The position numbers and the translations under genes were made by a program. The notes beneath the pieces are model-generated. The model was not told the origin of the DNA, did not search any database, and was given only the letters and a program-made list of their open reading frames with translations. A stretch of DNA of 64,000 nt from Aceticella autotrophica (GTDB lineage: Bacteria; Bacillota; Thermoanaerobacteria; Thermoanaerobacterales; Thermoanaerobacteraceae). Where the stretch lies: positions 1,847,001 to 1,911,000 of the forward strand of contig NZ_CP060096.1 in NCBI RefSeq assembly GCF_017357865.1. Reading direction: 5' to 3'. This document shows, piece after piece, positions 1 through 9,322 of the stretch (the stretch's first letter is position 1; each line of letters begins with the position of its first letter).

Positions 1-553
1 TAAGGTAATTTATACCCATTTTTGAACATCCTATTGCAAGAGTATTTGCCATGTTGTTCCTACCGTCACCTACAAAAACAAGTTTTGTACCCTTTAGATA
101 TCCAAATTCCTCTTCTATAGTCATAAGGTCTGCCAGAACCTGAGTTGGATGATATTCGTCAGTCAAGCCGTTATAAACCGGAATTCCTGAATACTTTGCA
201 AGCGCATTAACGGTTTCCTGTTTAAAACCTCTAAACTCTATGGCATCAAACATTCTTCCAAGAACCCTTGCAGTGTCTTCAATCGATTCCTTCGCTCCAA
301 GCTGTATATCATTCATCGAAAGAAAAACGGGATGCCCGCCTTCTTCACCAAATGCAGTTTCAAATGCACACCTCGTCCTAGTGGACCTTTTTTCAAATAT
401 CAGTGCGATAGTCTTTCCCAGAAATCTCTGATGTATAACTCCAGCCCTTCTATCTGCTTTTACCTTTTTTGCAATATCTATAAGATAGCTTATTTCCTGG
501 GGTGTATAATCTTTTAAGGATAAAAGACACCTTCCTTTTAAATTAAATGCCAT
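1..553 (-). CDS. argF: ornithine carbamoyltransferase, N-terminal part (cut by window edge)
   Basis: Transfers the carbamoyl group of carbamoyl phosphate to ornithine, giving citrulline in arginine synthesis (or the reverse in arginine catabolism); cytoplasmic. About 184 N-terminal residues are in the window and the C-terminal part lies beyond base 1. The carbamoyl-phosphate motif STRTR is at residues 57-61. The stretch [13 protein letters not shown] and the N-terminal pattern [15 protein letters not shown] are typical of ornithine rather than aspartate transcarbamylases. The ATG at 551-553 is preceded by a strong AGGAGG. carAB, which makes the substrate, lies 13 kb away. The catabolic form (arcB) cannot be excluded because the rest of the gene and its neighbours are missing. 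Confidence 0.9.
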   Translation of the reverse strand, partial: MAFNLKGRCLLSLKDYTPQEISYLIDIAKKVKADRRAGVIHQRFLGKTIALIFEKRSTRTRCAFETAFGEEGGHPVFLSMNDIQLGAKESIEDTARVLGRMFDAIEFRGFKQETVNALAKYSGIPVYNGLTDEYHPTQVLADLMTIEEEFGYLKGTKLVFVGDGRNNMANTLAIGCSKMGINYL

Positions 554-627
554 AATAAACCTCCTTTAATTAATCTACTCTTAATTTTATATTATTTATT
601 AATTTTCGTAAAGTATTACACCATAAA

Positions 628-1788
628 TTATTCACTTTTATATACCATTTTACCATTAATAAATACAAATTTTACCTTTGTCCTAAGGTCTGTAGGATTT
701 CCATCAAATACAGTTATATCGGCATCTTTACCTTTTTCTATGCTTCCTACTGTTTTATCAATTCCTGTGATTTCAGCAGGATAAATTGTAATAGCTTTTA
801 ATGCCTCCATCTCCTCCATTCCTTCTTTAACAGCAAGACCTGCACAAAGTGGAAGATAATTTATCGGAATTACCGGATGGTCTGTCATTATAGCAATTTT
901 AAGACCGGCATTTGAAAGTATGCCCGGTGTCTTAAATGAAAGATGAGTAAGCTCTATTTTAGACCTTTCAGATAATGACGGACCTACAATACATTTTGCA
1001 TTTTTTTCTACAAGGTAATCAGCAATCAAATGACCTTCCGTACAATGGTCAAGAGTAATATCAACATTAAACTCCTTTGCAATCCTAAGCGCCGTAAATA
1101 TATCATCAGCCCTGTGGGCATGTGCCTTTAAAGGTATCTCATGTTTTAAAACCTTGACAAGGACTTCAAGACCTAAATCCCTTTCAGGTCTCTTTTCAGG
1201 GTCATCTGCAAACTTTTCCATGTTTTCCATGTATTCCTGCGCCTTTACCAACTCCTGCCTCAACAGTGCTGCAACCGCCATCCTTGTTATTGGCATTTTG
1301 TGCTGTTCATTATATACTGATTTAGGATTTTCCCCAAAGGCTATTTTAACCGCAGCAGGCTCCTTTACAATCATGTCGTCTATCCTTTTGCCAAATGTCT
1401 TTATTGCTGCAAATTGCCCTCCTATGACATTGGCACTTCCGGGACCTGTTACAACGGTTGTAACACCTGCTTTATAAGCTTCTTCAAAGTATTTATCCAT
1501 GGGATTTATACCGTCGATTGCTCTCATCTGGGGTGTTACGGGGTCTGTCGCTTCATTGCCGTCAGCCCCCTCAAATCCCATCGCATTTTCCCACAAGCCC
1601 AGATGGCAATGTGCATCAATCATACCGGGCATAACAATAAAACCGGCTGTATCTATAACCTCAGCATCAGAAGGTACAACCAAATTTTCCCCTACATCCA
1701 TGATTTTACCCTTATCTATGACAACATCTGCCTTATCATAATTTTCACCTGACATTGTCAGGACATTTCCTCCTTTTAAAACATACAT
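628..1788 (-). CDS. metal-dependent amidohydrolase (imidazolonepropionase-like)
   Basis: A 386-residue cytoplasmic hydrolase of the amidohydrolase superfamily; the substrate is unknown. The short N-terminal beta sandwich is followed by the metal-binding HxH (H60, H62 in DAHCHLG). Further likely metal ligands are H223/H225 in KAHAHR, H248 in LDHCTEG and D303 in MTDHP, and the C terminus returns to the small domain (GSIEKGKDADITVFDG). All expected ligand motifs are present, so it should be active. The family includes imidazolonepropionase-, prolidase- and adenine deaminase-like enzymes, but no hut or other pathway genes flank it. ATG start with AGGGGG upstream. It is in line with argF but separated from it by about 75 bases. 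Confidence 0.85.
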   Translation of the reverse strand: MYVLKGGNVLTMSGENYDKADVVIDKGKIMDVGENLVVPSDAEVIDTAGFIVMPGMIDAHCHLGLWENAMGFEGADGNEATDPVTPQMRAIDGINPMDKYFEEAYKAGVTTVVTGPGSANVIGGQFAAIKTFGKRIDDMIVKEPAAVKIAFGENPKSVYNEQHKMPITRMAVAALLRQELVKAQEYMENMEKFADDPEKRPERDLGLEVLVKVLKHEIPLKAHAHRADDIFTALRIAKEFNVDITLDHCTEGHLIADYLVEKNAKCIVGPSLSERSKIELTHLSFKTPGILSNAGLKIAIMTDHPVIPINYLPLCAGLAVKEGMEEMEALKAITIYPAEITGIDKTVGSIEKGKDADITVFDGNPTDLRTKVKFVFINGKMVYKSE

Positions 1789-1833
1789 TACGAAATCCCC
1801 CTTATATTTAATACGACAAATATTATATTCTCA

Positions 1834-2526
1834 TTATCTTGATTTATCAATTCTATTTAGCTTTTTCATGATTTTATCTTTATTCAACATACCAATTATA
1901 AAAAGCATTAATGCTATTACTGAAATGCTTCCGGCTAATAGATAATTCTTGCTTTGAAAGTTTGCACCTATACATGCCGAAAAAACTATCCCCGGAAGCC
2001 TTGCAAAAAGTGTTATTAAAAAAAAATTATAAAACTTAACAGGTGTCAATCCTGCAATATATGAAAGGGCATCCTTAGGCAGACCCGGAATAAAAAACAA
2101 CAGAAACAGTATAAATTCACCTTTGGGATTATTTATAACATAATTGAATTTTTTAAGTTTTTCCTCAGATATTATGCTGCGAACAAAATCATACCCCAAA
2201 AATTTTGCCATTAAAAAACATATCAGCGAGCCGATCGTTATCCCAATTACCGAATATATCGTACCCATTAAAGTTCCATAAAGATAACCCCCTGCAACCT
2301 GCACAACCTCACCCGGGATTATAAAAATAACCACCTGGATTATTTGTACCGCAATAAATACCAGTATCCCCAGAGTTCCAAAGCTGTGTATCCATTCCTC
2401 AAATTTCTTGGGGTCTTTTAAGAGCAGTGTTAAATCTCTTCCAAAGGTTAAAGTAAGTAAAATTAACCCAATTATAAAAATCGCAAGTAATAATATCTTC
2501 AGCATATCAATTCTATCTTTCTTCAT
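1834..2526 (-). CDS. TVP38/TMEM64 (DedA-related) membrane protein
   Basis: A 230-residue integral membrane protein with about five to six hydrophobic segments. The family signature is in the centre of the protein: a PGEVVQVAGGYLYG loop around residues 70-85 and FIPGLPKDALSYIAGLTP around 145-162. Related proteins (SNARE-associated/VTT domain) are linked to membrane lipid transport and undecaprenyl-phosphate or phospholipid recycling; the exact substrate here is unknown. A basic C terminus follows the last membrane segment. The ATG start is preceded by AAGGAGAAAGGGT. It lies 30 bases downstream of the PrpE-like gene and 46 bases upstream of the amidohydrolase, so co-transcription is possible. 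Confidence 0.85.
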   Translation of the reverse strand: MKKDRIDMLKILLLAIFIIGLILLTLTFGRDLTLLLKDPKKFEEWIHSFGTLGILVFIAVQIIQVVIFIIPGEVVQVAGGYLYGTLMGTIYSVIGITIGSLICFLMAKFLGYDFVRSIISEEKLKKFNYVINNPKGEFILFLLFFIPGLPKDALSYIAGLTPVKFYNFFLITLFARLPGIVFSACIGANFQSKNYLLAGSISVIALMLFIIGMLNKDKIMKKLNRIDKSR

Positions 2527-2556
2527 ACCCTTTCTCCTTAAATGAATTTCTCATAT

Positions 2557-3291
2557 TTACATATTCTCTCTGAATTTATCCTTATCAAAGGACAGTGTTG
2601 ATTTTACGCTGACGATTTCTTTCTCGGGATATCTCAAAGCAGTAAGCTTTCCTCCAAAAACACAGCCGGTATCTATATTTGCAGTGTTATTTATAAAATA
2701 GGGCTCTTTTACAGGTGTATGACCATAAACAACAAAAGCTTCACCTTTGTAATCAGCCGCCCAATTGCGCCTTGCAGGAGTTCCGTCAGGGTTCACCTCA
2801 CCTGTTATATCTCCATAAAGGACAAATCGCTTAACCTTCTTGTCATAACGTCCTACATATTTTTCGGGTATACCGGCATGTGCCACAATAAGCCTTCCAT
2901 TATCAAGCAAGAGGTACAGCGGGGCGTTTTCATACAATTCTATGAAATGTGTCGAAATAATCCTTCTTTCTTCTGTAGATAAAGCCCTTAATTCAGCAAC
3001 AGTCGTTTCAAGCCCATGTGTTATTTGCACATCATGCCCTATGAAAAACCTATAAAGCTTGTCACAGTGGTTCCCCGGTACATACAAAGCCTTCTTTTCC
3101 CTGACATGTTTATATACAAATTCAATGACTTTTATTGAGTTATACCCTCTGTCGGCAAGGTCTCCAAGGAATACTAAAATCCTACCTTCATGATGATATA
3201 TACCTTCCCTATATTTATAACCCATTTTTTCTACAAGGTCAATCAATTCATTATAGCATCCATGCACATCCCCTATTATGTCATATCCCAT
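2557..3291 (-). CDS. prpE: PrpE-like bis(5'-nucleosyl)-tetraphosphatase / metallophosphoesterase
   Basis: Calcineurin-like phosphoesterase of 244 residues, the same length as Bacillus PrpE, which hydrolyses diadenosine tetraphosphate asymmetrically. Metal-binding motifs appear in order: GDVHG near residue 8, GDLADRG near 43, GNH near 73, AHAG near 143 and YGHTP near 193. The ATG at 3289-3291 follows GGAGG with a 9-base spacing; an adjacent in-frame TTG just upstream is a poorer start. The gene sits downstream of prfB but behind the prfB terminator, so it probably has its own promoter. Other serine/threonine-type phosphatases share these motifs, so the substrate is inferred from length and motif spacing. 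Confidence 0.8.
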   Translation of the reverse strand: MGYDIIGDVHGCYNELIDLVEKMGYKYREGIYHHEGRILVFLGDLADRGYNSIKVIEFVYKHVREKKALYVPGNHCDKLYRFFIGHDVQITHGLETTVAELRALSTEERRIISTHFIELYENAPLYLLLDNGRLIVAHAGIPEKYVGRYDKKVKRFVLYGDITGEVNPDGTPARRNWAADYKGEAFVVYGHTPVKEPYFINNTANIDTGCVFGGKLTALRYPEKEIVSVKSTLSFDKDKFRENM

Positions 3292-3334
3292 CAAATTTTA
3301 CCTCCAAAATATACATAATTAACCTCTTTATATT

Positions 3335-3361
3335 AAAAAAAGGATATCAAAAAGATACCCC
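3335..3361 (-). terminator. Rho-independent terminator of prfB
   Basis: On the minus strand, directly after the prfB stop, GGGTATC and GATATCC pair around a TTTTT loop (one G-U pair) and are followed by seven T residues. This separates prfB from the PrpE-like gene. Confidence 0.8.
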
Positions 3362-4460
3362 TTATGAAACCAATTGTCTTAAATATACATTGATAAACTC
3401 ATCAATCTCTCCGTCCATTACAGCACTTACATTACCTATTTCAACATTTGTCCTGTGGTCTTTAACAAGTGTATAGGGCTGAAAAATATATGACCTTATC
3501 TGATTACCCCATCCAGCTTCTTTGTATTGTCCTTTAAGGTCATCAATCTTTTCTTTTTGCTCTTTTACCATCAAATCCATAAGTTTTGCCTTAAGCATCT
3601 TCATAGCAGTTTCCTTGTTGGACATCTGAGAACGTTCTGACTGGCACTGAACAATTATTCCCGTGGGAATGTGTGTAATCCTTATTGCAGACTCTGTCTT
3701 ATTTACATGCTGACCACCGGCTCCCGATGACCTGAAGGTATCAATCTTAAGGTCATCAGGCTTAATGCTGATGGAAATATCATCATCTATTTCAGGCAAA
3801 ACCTCAACTAAGGCAAATGAGGTATGTCTCCTGCCGGCGGCATCAAAGGGTGATATCCTGACAAGCCTGTGAACACCTGCTTCACATTTGAGATATCCAT
3901 ATGCAAAAGGACCTTTTACCATTACAGCTACATTTTTAATGCCTGCATCATCACCTGTCAGATAATCCACTATCTCAACCTCGTACCCTTTATGAGAAGC
4001 CCATCTTGTATACATACGCAAAAGCATCTCTGTCCAATCCTGCGCCTCCGTACCTCCAGCCCCTGCATGTATGGAAAGTATGGCATTACCCCTGTCATAT
4101 TTGCCGCTTAACAATGTCCTTATTTTTATATCCTTAAGCCTTCTATTTAGTTCCCTGTATTCCTGCTCCACTTCCTGCAAAAGTGATTCATCATTTTCCT
4201 CTAATCCAAGTTCAACAAGGGCATTTAAGTTTTCCCAATCTGAAACAAGGGAATTATATTCAGAAATGGTTTCTTTTAAGTCCTTTGCCCTTTTTGATAA
4301 TTCCTGAGAAGCTTTCAAGTCATTCCAGAAATCCGGTACAGACATCTTCTTCTCTATTTCCTCGACCTCTCTTTTAGCGCCTTCTATGTCAAAGAGAAGC
4401 CCCCATTTCTTTAATTGTATTTATCATATTTGCTACTTCCGATTTGTAATCTTCTAACAA
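3362..4460 (-). CDS. prfB: peptide chain release factor 2, with programmed +1 frameshift
   Basis: Recognises UGA and UAA stop codons and releases the finished peptide. The first 23 codons are read from a TTG at 4458-4460 (GGGGAG lies 8 bases upstream) to CTT at 4392-4394. An in-frame TGA (4389-4391) follows. Skipping one base moves reading to GAC (4388-4390), and the remaining 342 codons run to TAA at 3362-3364, giving 365 residues, the normal RF2 length. The tRNA-mimic SPF-equivalent region and the catalytic GAGGQHVNKTESAIR are intact. The frameshift site CTTTGAC with an upstream GGGGG is the classic autoregulatory signal: low RF2 lets ribosomes shift and make more RF2. It follows secA, a common clostridial order. 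Confidence 0.95.
4388..4404 (-). promoter_or_regulatory. prfB: prfB +1 recoding site
   Basis: Slippery CTT-TGA-C occupies 4394-4388 on the minus strand, with an internal Shine-Dalgarno-like GGGGG at 4404-4400 five bases upstream of CTT. The zero-frame TGA is conserved RF2 autoregulation, not damage. Confidence 0.95.
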
Positions 4461-4506
4461 TTTTTCATCTCCCCATTATAAAAACTTCTTAAGTCATTGC
4501 AATTTA

Positions 4507-7194
4507 TTATAAATTGGCGCCACAGCATTTTTTGTATTTTTTCCCGCTGCCGCATGGGCATGGGTCATTCCTTCCAACTTTTTTACCCTTTACAACAGGT
4601 TTTTTAACGCTGTCATCACTTCCCTGTCTTGCTGCCACCGGTATTGCAACCTGTTCTCTTTGAGGCATTTTATCATTTCCGATTTCAATATGATAAAGGA
4701 ACTTTATCGTATCCTCCTGAATGGAATTGATTAATTCCTCAAACATCTCAAAACCGATTTTTTTATATTCAATAACAGGGTCAATCTGCCCATATGCCCT
4801 TAATCCTATCCCCTGACGAAGCTGATCCATATCGTCTATATGGTCCATCCATTTTGTATCGACAACCTTTAAAAGAACAACCCTTTCGATCTCCCTCATT
4901 TGAGGTCCTATTTGAGCTTCCTTTTTCTCGTACTGTTTTACGGCTTCCTCATAAATTATATCTGTCAGCGCCTCTTTATCAAGCCTGTCATAACCAACAT
5001 CAATTACAACACTTCCTTTATCAAGGAACATATCGTAAAGATGATTTAAAAGACCCTCAATATCCCATTCCTCAGGATATTTGCTGTTTGCCGTATATAT
5101 CTCGACATTTTTCTCTATAACGCTTTTGACCATGTCTAATATATACTGTCTTAAATCCTCTCCTTCCAATACCTTCCTTCTTTCCTTATAAATTATTTCC
5201 CTCTGTTTGTTCATTACATCATCATATTGAAGGACATTTTTCCTTACATCAAAGTTTATGCCTTCAACCTTTTTCTGCGCCTGCTCAATCTGTTTTGTCA
5301 ATATTCCATGCTCTATGGGCTGGTCATCTTCAATCCCAAGTGAATTCATCATGTTTTTTATCCTCTCAGACCCAAAAAGCCTCATTAAATCATCCTCCAA
5401 GGATATATAAAACTTCGATTCACCAGGGTCTCCCTGACGCCCGGAACGCCCTCTCAACTGGTTGTCAATCCTTCTTGATTCATGCCTTTCTGTACCTATT
5501 ATATAGAGCCCTCCAAGCTTAACAACCTCATCATGTTCCTTTTCTGTTTCTTTTTTTATCTCAGCCAAAAGCTCTTGGAATCTCTCCCTTGCCTTTCTTA
5601 TTTCATCGTTTTTTATGGGTCCGTAACCTGAAGCCTCATGTATAATCTCGCTTGAATATCCTTCCTCCAGCATTTTTTTCTTTGCCAAAAAATCAGGATT
5701 TCCTCCAAGGATAATATCCGTACCACGTCCAGCCATATTTGTTGCAATCGTTACAGCGCCTTTCCTGCCTGCCTGTGCAATGATTTCAGCCTCTTTTTCA
5801 TGGTATTTGGCATTTAAAACCTGATGCTTTATTCCCAACCTTTTCAGCATATTGCTTATCTTTTCGGATTTTTCTATTGTTATAGTACCGACAAGAACAG
5901 GCTGCCCCTTCTTATGATGTTCAACAATATCTTCTACAACCGCCTTAAACTTTGCTTCCTCTGTCTTGTATATTACATCATGAGCATCTATTCTAATCAT
6001 TTCTTGATTTGTAGGTATAACCACAACATCAAGACCATAAATCGCCCTGAATTCCTGTTCCTCAGTCTGGGCTGTGCCTGTCATGCCGGCAAGCTTATCA
6101 TACATTCTGAAATAATTCTGAAAGGTGATTGTAGCAAGCGTCTTGCTTTCCCTTTCTACCTTAACACCCTCTTTTGCCTCAATAGCCTGATGCAAGCCTT
6201 CACTGTACCTTCTGCCGAACATAAGCCTTCCGGTAAATTCATCAACGATAATAACTTCCCCGTCTTTTACAACATAGTCCTTATCCCTCTTCATTATGGC
6301 ATGGGCTTTAAGGGCTTGATTTATATGATGGGATATCTCCATATTGTCAAGGTCGGCAAGGTTTTTCAGGTTGAAAAACTTCTCTGCCTTACCGATACCC
6401 TTTTCCGTCAGGCTTACCGCATGAGCCTTTTCATCAATCGTATAATCTTCTTCATTTTTTAATGTCCTTACAAAGGTATCCGCCTGTTTATATAAGGCTG
6501 TTGACTTTTCTCCAACGCCGGATATTATAAGGGGTGTTCTTGCCTCATCTATCAATATGCTGTCTACCTCATCAACTATGGCATAGTTAAGATGCCTTTG
6601 AACCATTTCCTCCCTGTATATAACCATATTATCCCTTAAATAATCAAAGCCGAATTCGTTGTTTGTACCATAGGTTATATCGGCACCATAGGCTTTTTTC
6701 CGTTCTGCCGGGTCCATATCATGCAGTATCACACCAACGCTTAAGCCGAGGAATTCATATATCCTTCCCATCCAGTCACGATCCCTTTTTGCAAGATAGT
6801 CGTTAACCGTAACGATATGAACCCCTTTCCCTTCAAGAGCATTCAGGTATGCCGGCAATGTCGCAACAAGGGTTTTACCTTCACCTGTCTTCATTTCGGC
6901 AATACGTCCCTGATGAAGGACAATACCGCCGATTATCTGCACCTTAAAATGCTTCATCTTTAATGTCCTCCATGCTGCTTCCCTTACTGCGGCAAAAGCC
7001 TCAGGAAGTATGTCATCAAGGGTTTCTCCTTCTTTTATCCTTTTTTTAAATTCCTCCGTTTTTCCGCGTAATTCATCATCAGTAAGTTTCGACATCTTTT
7101 CATCATATGACAAAACCTCGTCTGCAATAGGTTCAATTCTCCTAACTTCCTTCTCACTGTAATTTCCAAATATTTTTTCTAAAATACCAAACAT
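4507..7194 (-). CDS. secA: protein translocase ATPase SecA
   Basis: Motor ATPase that drives preproteins through SecYEG at the membrane. 895 residues from an ATG at 7192-7194, with AGAAGG 8 bases upstream; an in-frame GTG three codons earlier lies too near that site. Domains in order: nucleotide-binding domain 1 with the Walker A-like [10 protein letters not shown] and [12 protein letters not shown], preprotein cross-linking region, nucleotide-binding domain 2 ([11 protein letters not shown]), helical scaffold and wing, then the C-terminal zinc motif [13 protein letters not shown] that binds SecB or lipids. Full family length, no defects seen. It lies upstream of prfB with 46 bases between them. 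The many signal-peptide proteins in the window, such as the SLH proteins, are likely clients. Confidence 0.97.
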   Translation of the reverse strand: MFGILEKIFGNYSEKEVRRIEPIADEVLSYDEKMSKLTDDELRGKTEEFKKRIKEGETLDDILPEAFAAVREAAWRTLKMKHFKVQIIGGIVLHQGRIAEMKTGEGKTLVATLPAYLNALEGKGVHIVTVNDYLAKRDRDWMGRIYEFLGLSVGVILHDMDPAERKKAYGADITYGTNNEFGFDYLRDNMVIYREEMVQRHLNYAIVDEVDSILIDEARTPLIISGVGEKSTALYKQADTFVRTLKNEEDYTIDEKAHAVSLTEKGIGKAEKFFNLKNLADLDNMEISHHINQALKAHAIMKRDKDYVVKDGEVIIVDEFTGRLMFGRRYSEGLHQAIEAKEGVKVERESKTLATITFQNYFRMYDKLAGMTGTAQTEEQEFRAIYGLDVVVIPTNQEMIRIDAHDVIYKTEEAKFKAVVEDIVEHHKKGQPVLVGTITIEKSEKISNMLKRLGIKHQVLNAKYHEKEAEIIAQAGRKGAVTIATNMAGRGTDIILGGNPDFLAKKKMLEEGYSSEIIHEASGYGPIKNDEIRKARERFQELLAEIKKETEKEHDEVVKLGGLYIIGTERHESRRIDNQLRGRSGRQGDPGESKFYISLEDDLMRLFGSERIKNMMNSLGIEDDQPIEHGILTKQIEQAQKKVEGINFDVRKNVLQYDDVMNKQREIIYKERRKVLEGEDLRQYILDMVKSVIEKNVEIYTANSKYPEEWDIEGLLNHLYDMFLDKGSVVIDVGYDRLDKEALTDIIYEEAVKQYEKKEAQIGPQMREIERVVLLKVVDTKWMDHIDDMDQLRQGIGLRAYGQIDPVIEYKKIGFEMFEELINSIQEDTIKFLYHIEIGNDKMPQREQVAIPVAARQGSDDSVKKPVVKGKKVGRNDPCPCGSGKKYKKCCGANL

Positions 7195-7272
7195 TCTTTT
7201 CACCTTCTAAAGTTTTTTCATCAATAATACATTATATCATTTGTAAATATATATTACAAGAAAAGAAAAATC

Positions 7273-7845
7273 TCAGCCCTCGACTTCCTTATATTTTTTC
7301 CCTGTCTTTTTCAGCATTGCATTTGTAACCATTAAAAACGTACCTGTAAATATCAAGAGGTCCCCAATGCTGAAAGCCTTTGGCAGCGGATACGGCTTTG
7401 GCAAAAATAAAACATCCGATAAAAACTTTAGCCTTGTTGACGCGGTCAATGCCTGATGTGTTGCAATGCCGTCTGATAAAAGACCGGGTATCAGATGGTA
7501 TAAGCCTGCCGCTTTCAAGGCATCAATGGATACGGGCATCCTTCCTCCGTTTGCAAATATCACGATAAAGTTTAAAAATATGCCAAAGCCTATTATCATC
7601 ATATATCTATTATGCCTGTTATACCATAATCCTATGAAAAGCATAAGGTAATCAAGAAAATGAATAAATGCCCTGTATGACATAATAACGGGAAAACGGT
7701 CGGAAAGATTTAAAAGCCCAAATTCAAATAAAAACCCTAAAATAAAAAAAACCGGTTTCTTTATGTCAATATCTGCAATGCCGCTTATTTTTCCGCCTCT
7801 AATCAAACCATAAATCAAAGAAATACCCAGTGAATCAAAAATCAT
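7273..7845 (-). CDS. DUF5317-family membrane protein
   Basis: About 190 residues with roughly five hydrophobic segments and the conserved-looking loop FANGGRMPVS, which marks the DUF5317 family; the function is unknown. The start is taken as ATG at 7843-7845, because AGGAGGAG lies 7 bases upstream. An in-frame ATG 11 codons earlier has no such site and lies deeper inside the preceding gene. The chosen start overlaps the end of the HD-GYP gene by 11 bases, so the two are probably translationally coupled and may act together in the membrane. A tryptophan-poor C terminus ends in basic residues. It precedes secA but is not related to secretion by anything visible. Confidence 0.75.
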   Translation of the reverse strand: MIFDSLGISLIYGLIRGGKISGIADIDIKKPVFFILGFLFEFGLLNLSDRFPVIMSYRAFIHFLDYLMLFIGLWYNRHNRYMMIIGFGIFLNFIVIFANGGRMPVSIDALKAAGLYHLIPGLLSDGIATHQALTASTRLKFLSDVLFLPKPYPLPKAFSIGDLLIFTGTFLMVTNAMLKKTGKKYKEVEG

Positions 7846-9109
7846 GTCTAAACTCCTCCTTGTTTCTTTTAAACGCATTTTTAAAAGCTTTTATAACCTT
7901 AGGGCTAAACTGCGTTCCTTCATTTCCAATAATGATTTTATAAGCCTCCTCCTTAGAAAAAGCCTTGCGGTAAGGTCTGTCGGAAACCAAGGCATCAAAA
8001 ACATCGGCAAGTGAAAGTATCTGGGCTTCCAGCGGTATTTCCTCTCCTTTTATGCCGTCGGGATACCCGCTTCCGTCATACCACTCATGATGGTATTTTA
8101 CCCACAGGCAGGCATGTTTCAATGCAGGAACATCCTTCAATATCTCATAGCCTTTTTGCGGATGGTCCTTTATTACGCTGAATTCTTCATCGGTAAGCTT
8201 CCCCGGCTTGTTTAAAACCTCCTCCTTCACGCCGATCTTCCCTACATCATGTAAAAGGGCTGCAATCCTTACTGACTCAATATGTGATTCACTTAAACCA
8301 AGCTCCCTTGACAGAATAACGGAAAGCCTTTCGACGCTTTTTGAATGTCCCGCTGTATACTTATCCTTTGCCTCAAGGGATTTTATAAGGACATTTATCG
8401 TATCATAATAAGACTCCTTTGCCTTCATATAAAGCTGAAACATATATCTTATCATAAAAAGAGGGATAAAAAGCAAAGCAAGGCTTGCATAGCCAATCTT
8501 AACAAAAGCCTCCGACATGACTATGCCGAGAAAGGCAAGGAAAATAAAATCCGGTATTGTCCATTTAATTTCATTTGTCAAAACATATGTAAGCGGTTTT
8601 CTCATTAAAAATGATAACAATAAAGCCACAAAGGCGGTGTTTAAAACGTAATACGTGATTGCAGCCGATAAAGCAGGGATAAGGTATCTTGGGTATACAT
8701 ATGTGCCGAAAGCACCGCCTGTATATTTATATATTAAGCCGGCAGTGCCGACACTTAGAGCTATTTGCGATATATTGAACAATGTCTTGTAATAGGGTGT
8801 ATTAAATATATGCCATACCTTCCCGTCCGCTTGTCTTCCAACCCTTCCTATCATGCCGATTGAGGCAATTAAAGAGGCTTCATATGGTCCGAATATTAAA
8901 AGCGCCATTAAATCAACCGCATAAGCGACAGATACACTGAAGTCTTTCACTATGTATACAGGCAGGGATTCGGCTAAGGCGGAAAAACATCCGAATATAA
9001 TCACATCTATGATCCTATATAAAGGCATATTACATGCCGAATATACAATAAAAGGCAAGCCTGAGGCGATTATCAATGTTATATATATCTTAACACTTCT
9101 GTTTAACAT
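7835..9109 (-). CDS. membrane-anchored HD-GYP domain phosphodiesterase
   Basis: Likely degrades cyclic di-GMP. 424 residues from ATG at 9107-9109 (AGGAGGTC just upstream; a longer in-frame start exists but would add about 17 unlikely residues). The N-terminal half has about six or seven membrane segments resembling a MASE-type sensor region without HAMP or PAS. A short helix (YDTINVLIKSLEAKDKYTAGH) leads to the HD-GYP domain, with HDVGKIG, HHEWYDGSGYPDG and ADVFDAL motifs all intact. Overlaps the DUF5317 gene; a 27-residue micropeptide gene lies 41 bases upstream. The stimulus sensed is unknown; some HD-GYP proteins act on other cyclic dinucleotides. Confidence 0.88.
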   Translation of the reverse strand: MLNRSVKIYITLIIASGLPFIVYSACNMPLYRIIDVIIFGCFSALAESLPVYIVKDFSVSVAYAVDLMALLIFGPYEASLIASIGMIGRVGRQADGKVWHIFNTPYYKTLFNISQIALSVGTAGLIYKYTGGAFGTYVYPRYLIPALSAAITYYVLNTAFVALLLSFLMRKPLTYVLTNEIKWTIPDFIFLAFLGIVMSEAFVKIGYASLALLFIPLFMIRYMFQLYMKAKESYYDTINVLIKSLEAKDKYTAGHSKSVERLSVILSRELGLSESHIESVRIAALLHDVGKIGVKEEVLNKPGKLTDEEFSVIKDHPQKGYEILKDVPALKHACLWVKYHHEWYDGSGYPDGIKGEEIPLEAQILSLADVFDALVSDRPYRKAFSKEEAYKIIIGNEGTQFSPKVIKAFKNAFKRNKEEFRHDF

Positions 9110-9150
9110 AAAGACCTCCTTTTTTATTTTAAAAAAGACCCCAAAGCCGC

Positions 9151-9234
9151 TTAACTCCACGCAAAATTCGCACCTCCCGCCAGTGCAAGTGCCATTAAAA
9201 CCAACAGTATTTTTACAAGTGTTGCTTTATTCAT
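9151..9234 (-). CDS. 27-residue hydrophobic micropeptide
   Basis: A short reading frame with an excellent translation signal: ATG at 9232-9234 preceded by AGGAGG with a 7-base spacing, ending in TAA at 9151-9153. The peptide begins MNKATLVKILLVLMALALAG and ends in GANFAWS. This is a basic N terminus, one hydrophobic helix of about 17 residues, then a small-residue C terminus that could be a signal-peptidase-like or membrane-anchored tail. It is the first gene after a structured leader and lies 41 bases before the HD-GYP gene. It resembles a small membrane regulator or a secreted-peptide precursor, but no family is recognised. A chance frame cannot be fully ruled out. Confidence 0.6.
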   Translation of the reverse strand: MNKATLVKILLVLMALALAGGANFAWS

Positions 9235-9249
9235 CTCAAAACCTCCTTT

Positions 9250-9322
9250 GACGATAAGCTCCTCTGCCCTTTGGCTTCAGTCGTCGCTACGCTAAACATG
9301 TTTTAAGCGGCCGGGGTTCAAA
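9250..9322 (-). other. structured, GC-rich spacer upstream of the micropeptide
   Basis: This spacer between the 216-residue protein and the micropeptide is richer in G and C than its surroundings and can fold. On the minus strand GACGA...TCGTC encloses AAGC...GCTT (9254-9289), and CGCT/AGCG flank an AAACATGTTT core just upstream (about 9288-9308). It does not match a riboswitch consensus that I recognise. It could be an RNA processing or leader element. Confidence 0.4.

Noticed and set aside
4388-4460. prfB as a broken gene with an in-frame stop
   Set aside because: The stop is the conserved +1 frameshift signal, and the combined length is normal.
5824-6462. 212-residue plus-strand reading frame inside secA
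   Set aside because: It lies fully antisense to an intact secA and has no ribosome site or recognisable domain.
9250-9322. Cyclic-di-GMP (GEMM-type) riboswitch before the HD-GYP unit
   Set aside because: The spacer is foldable but lacks the conserved GEMM loop elements that I know.
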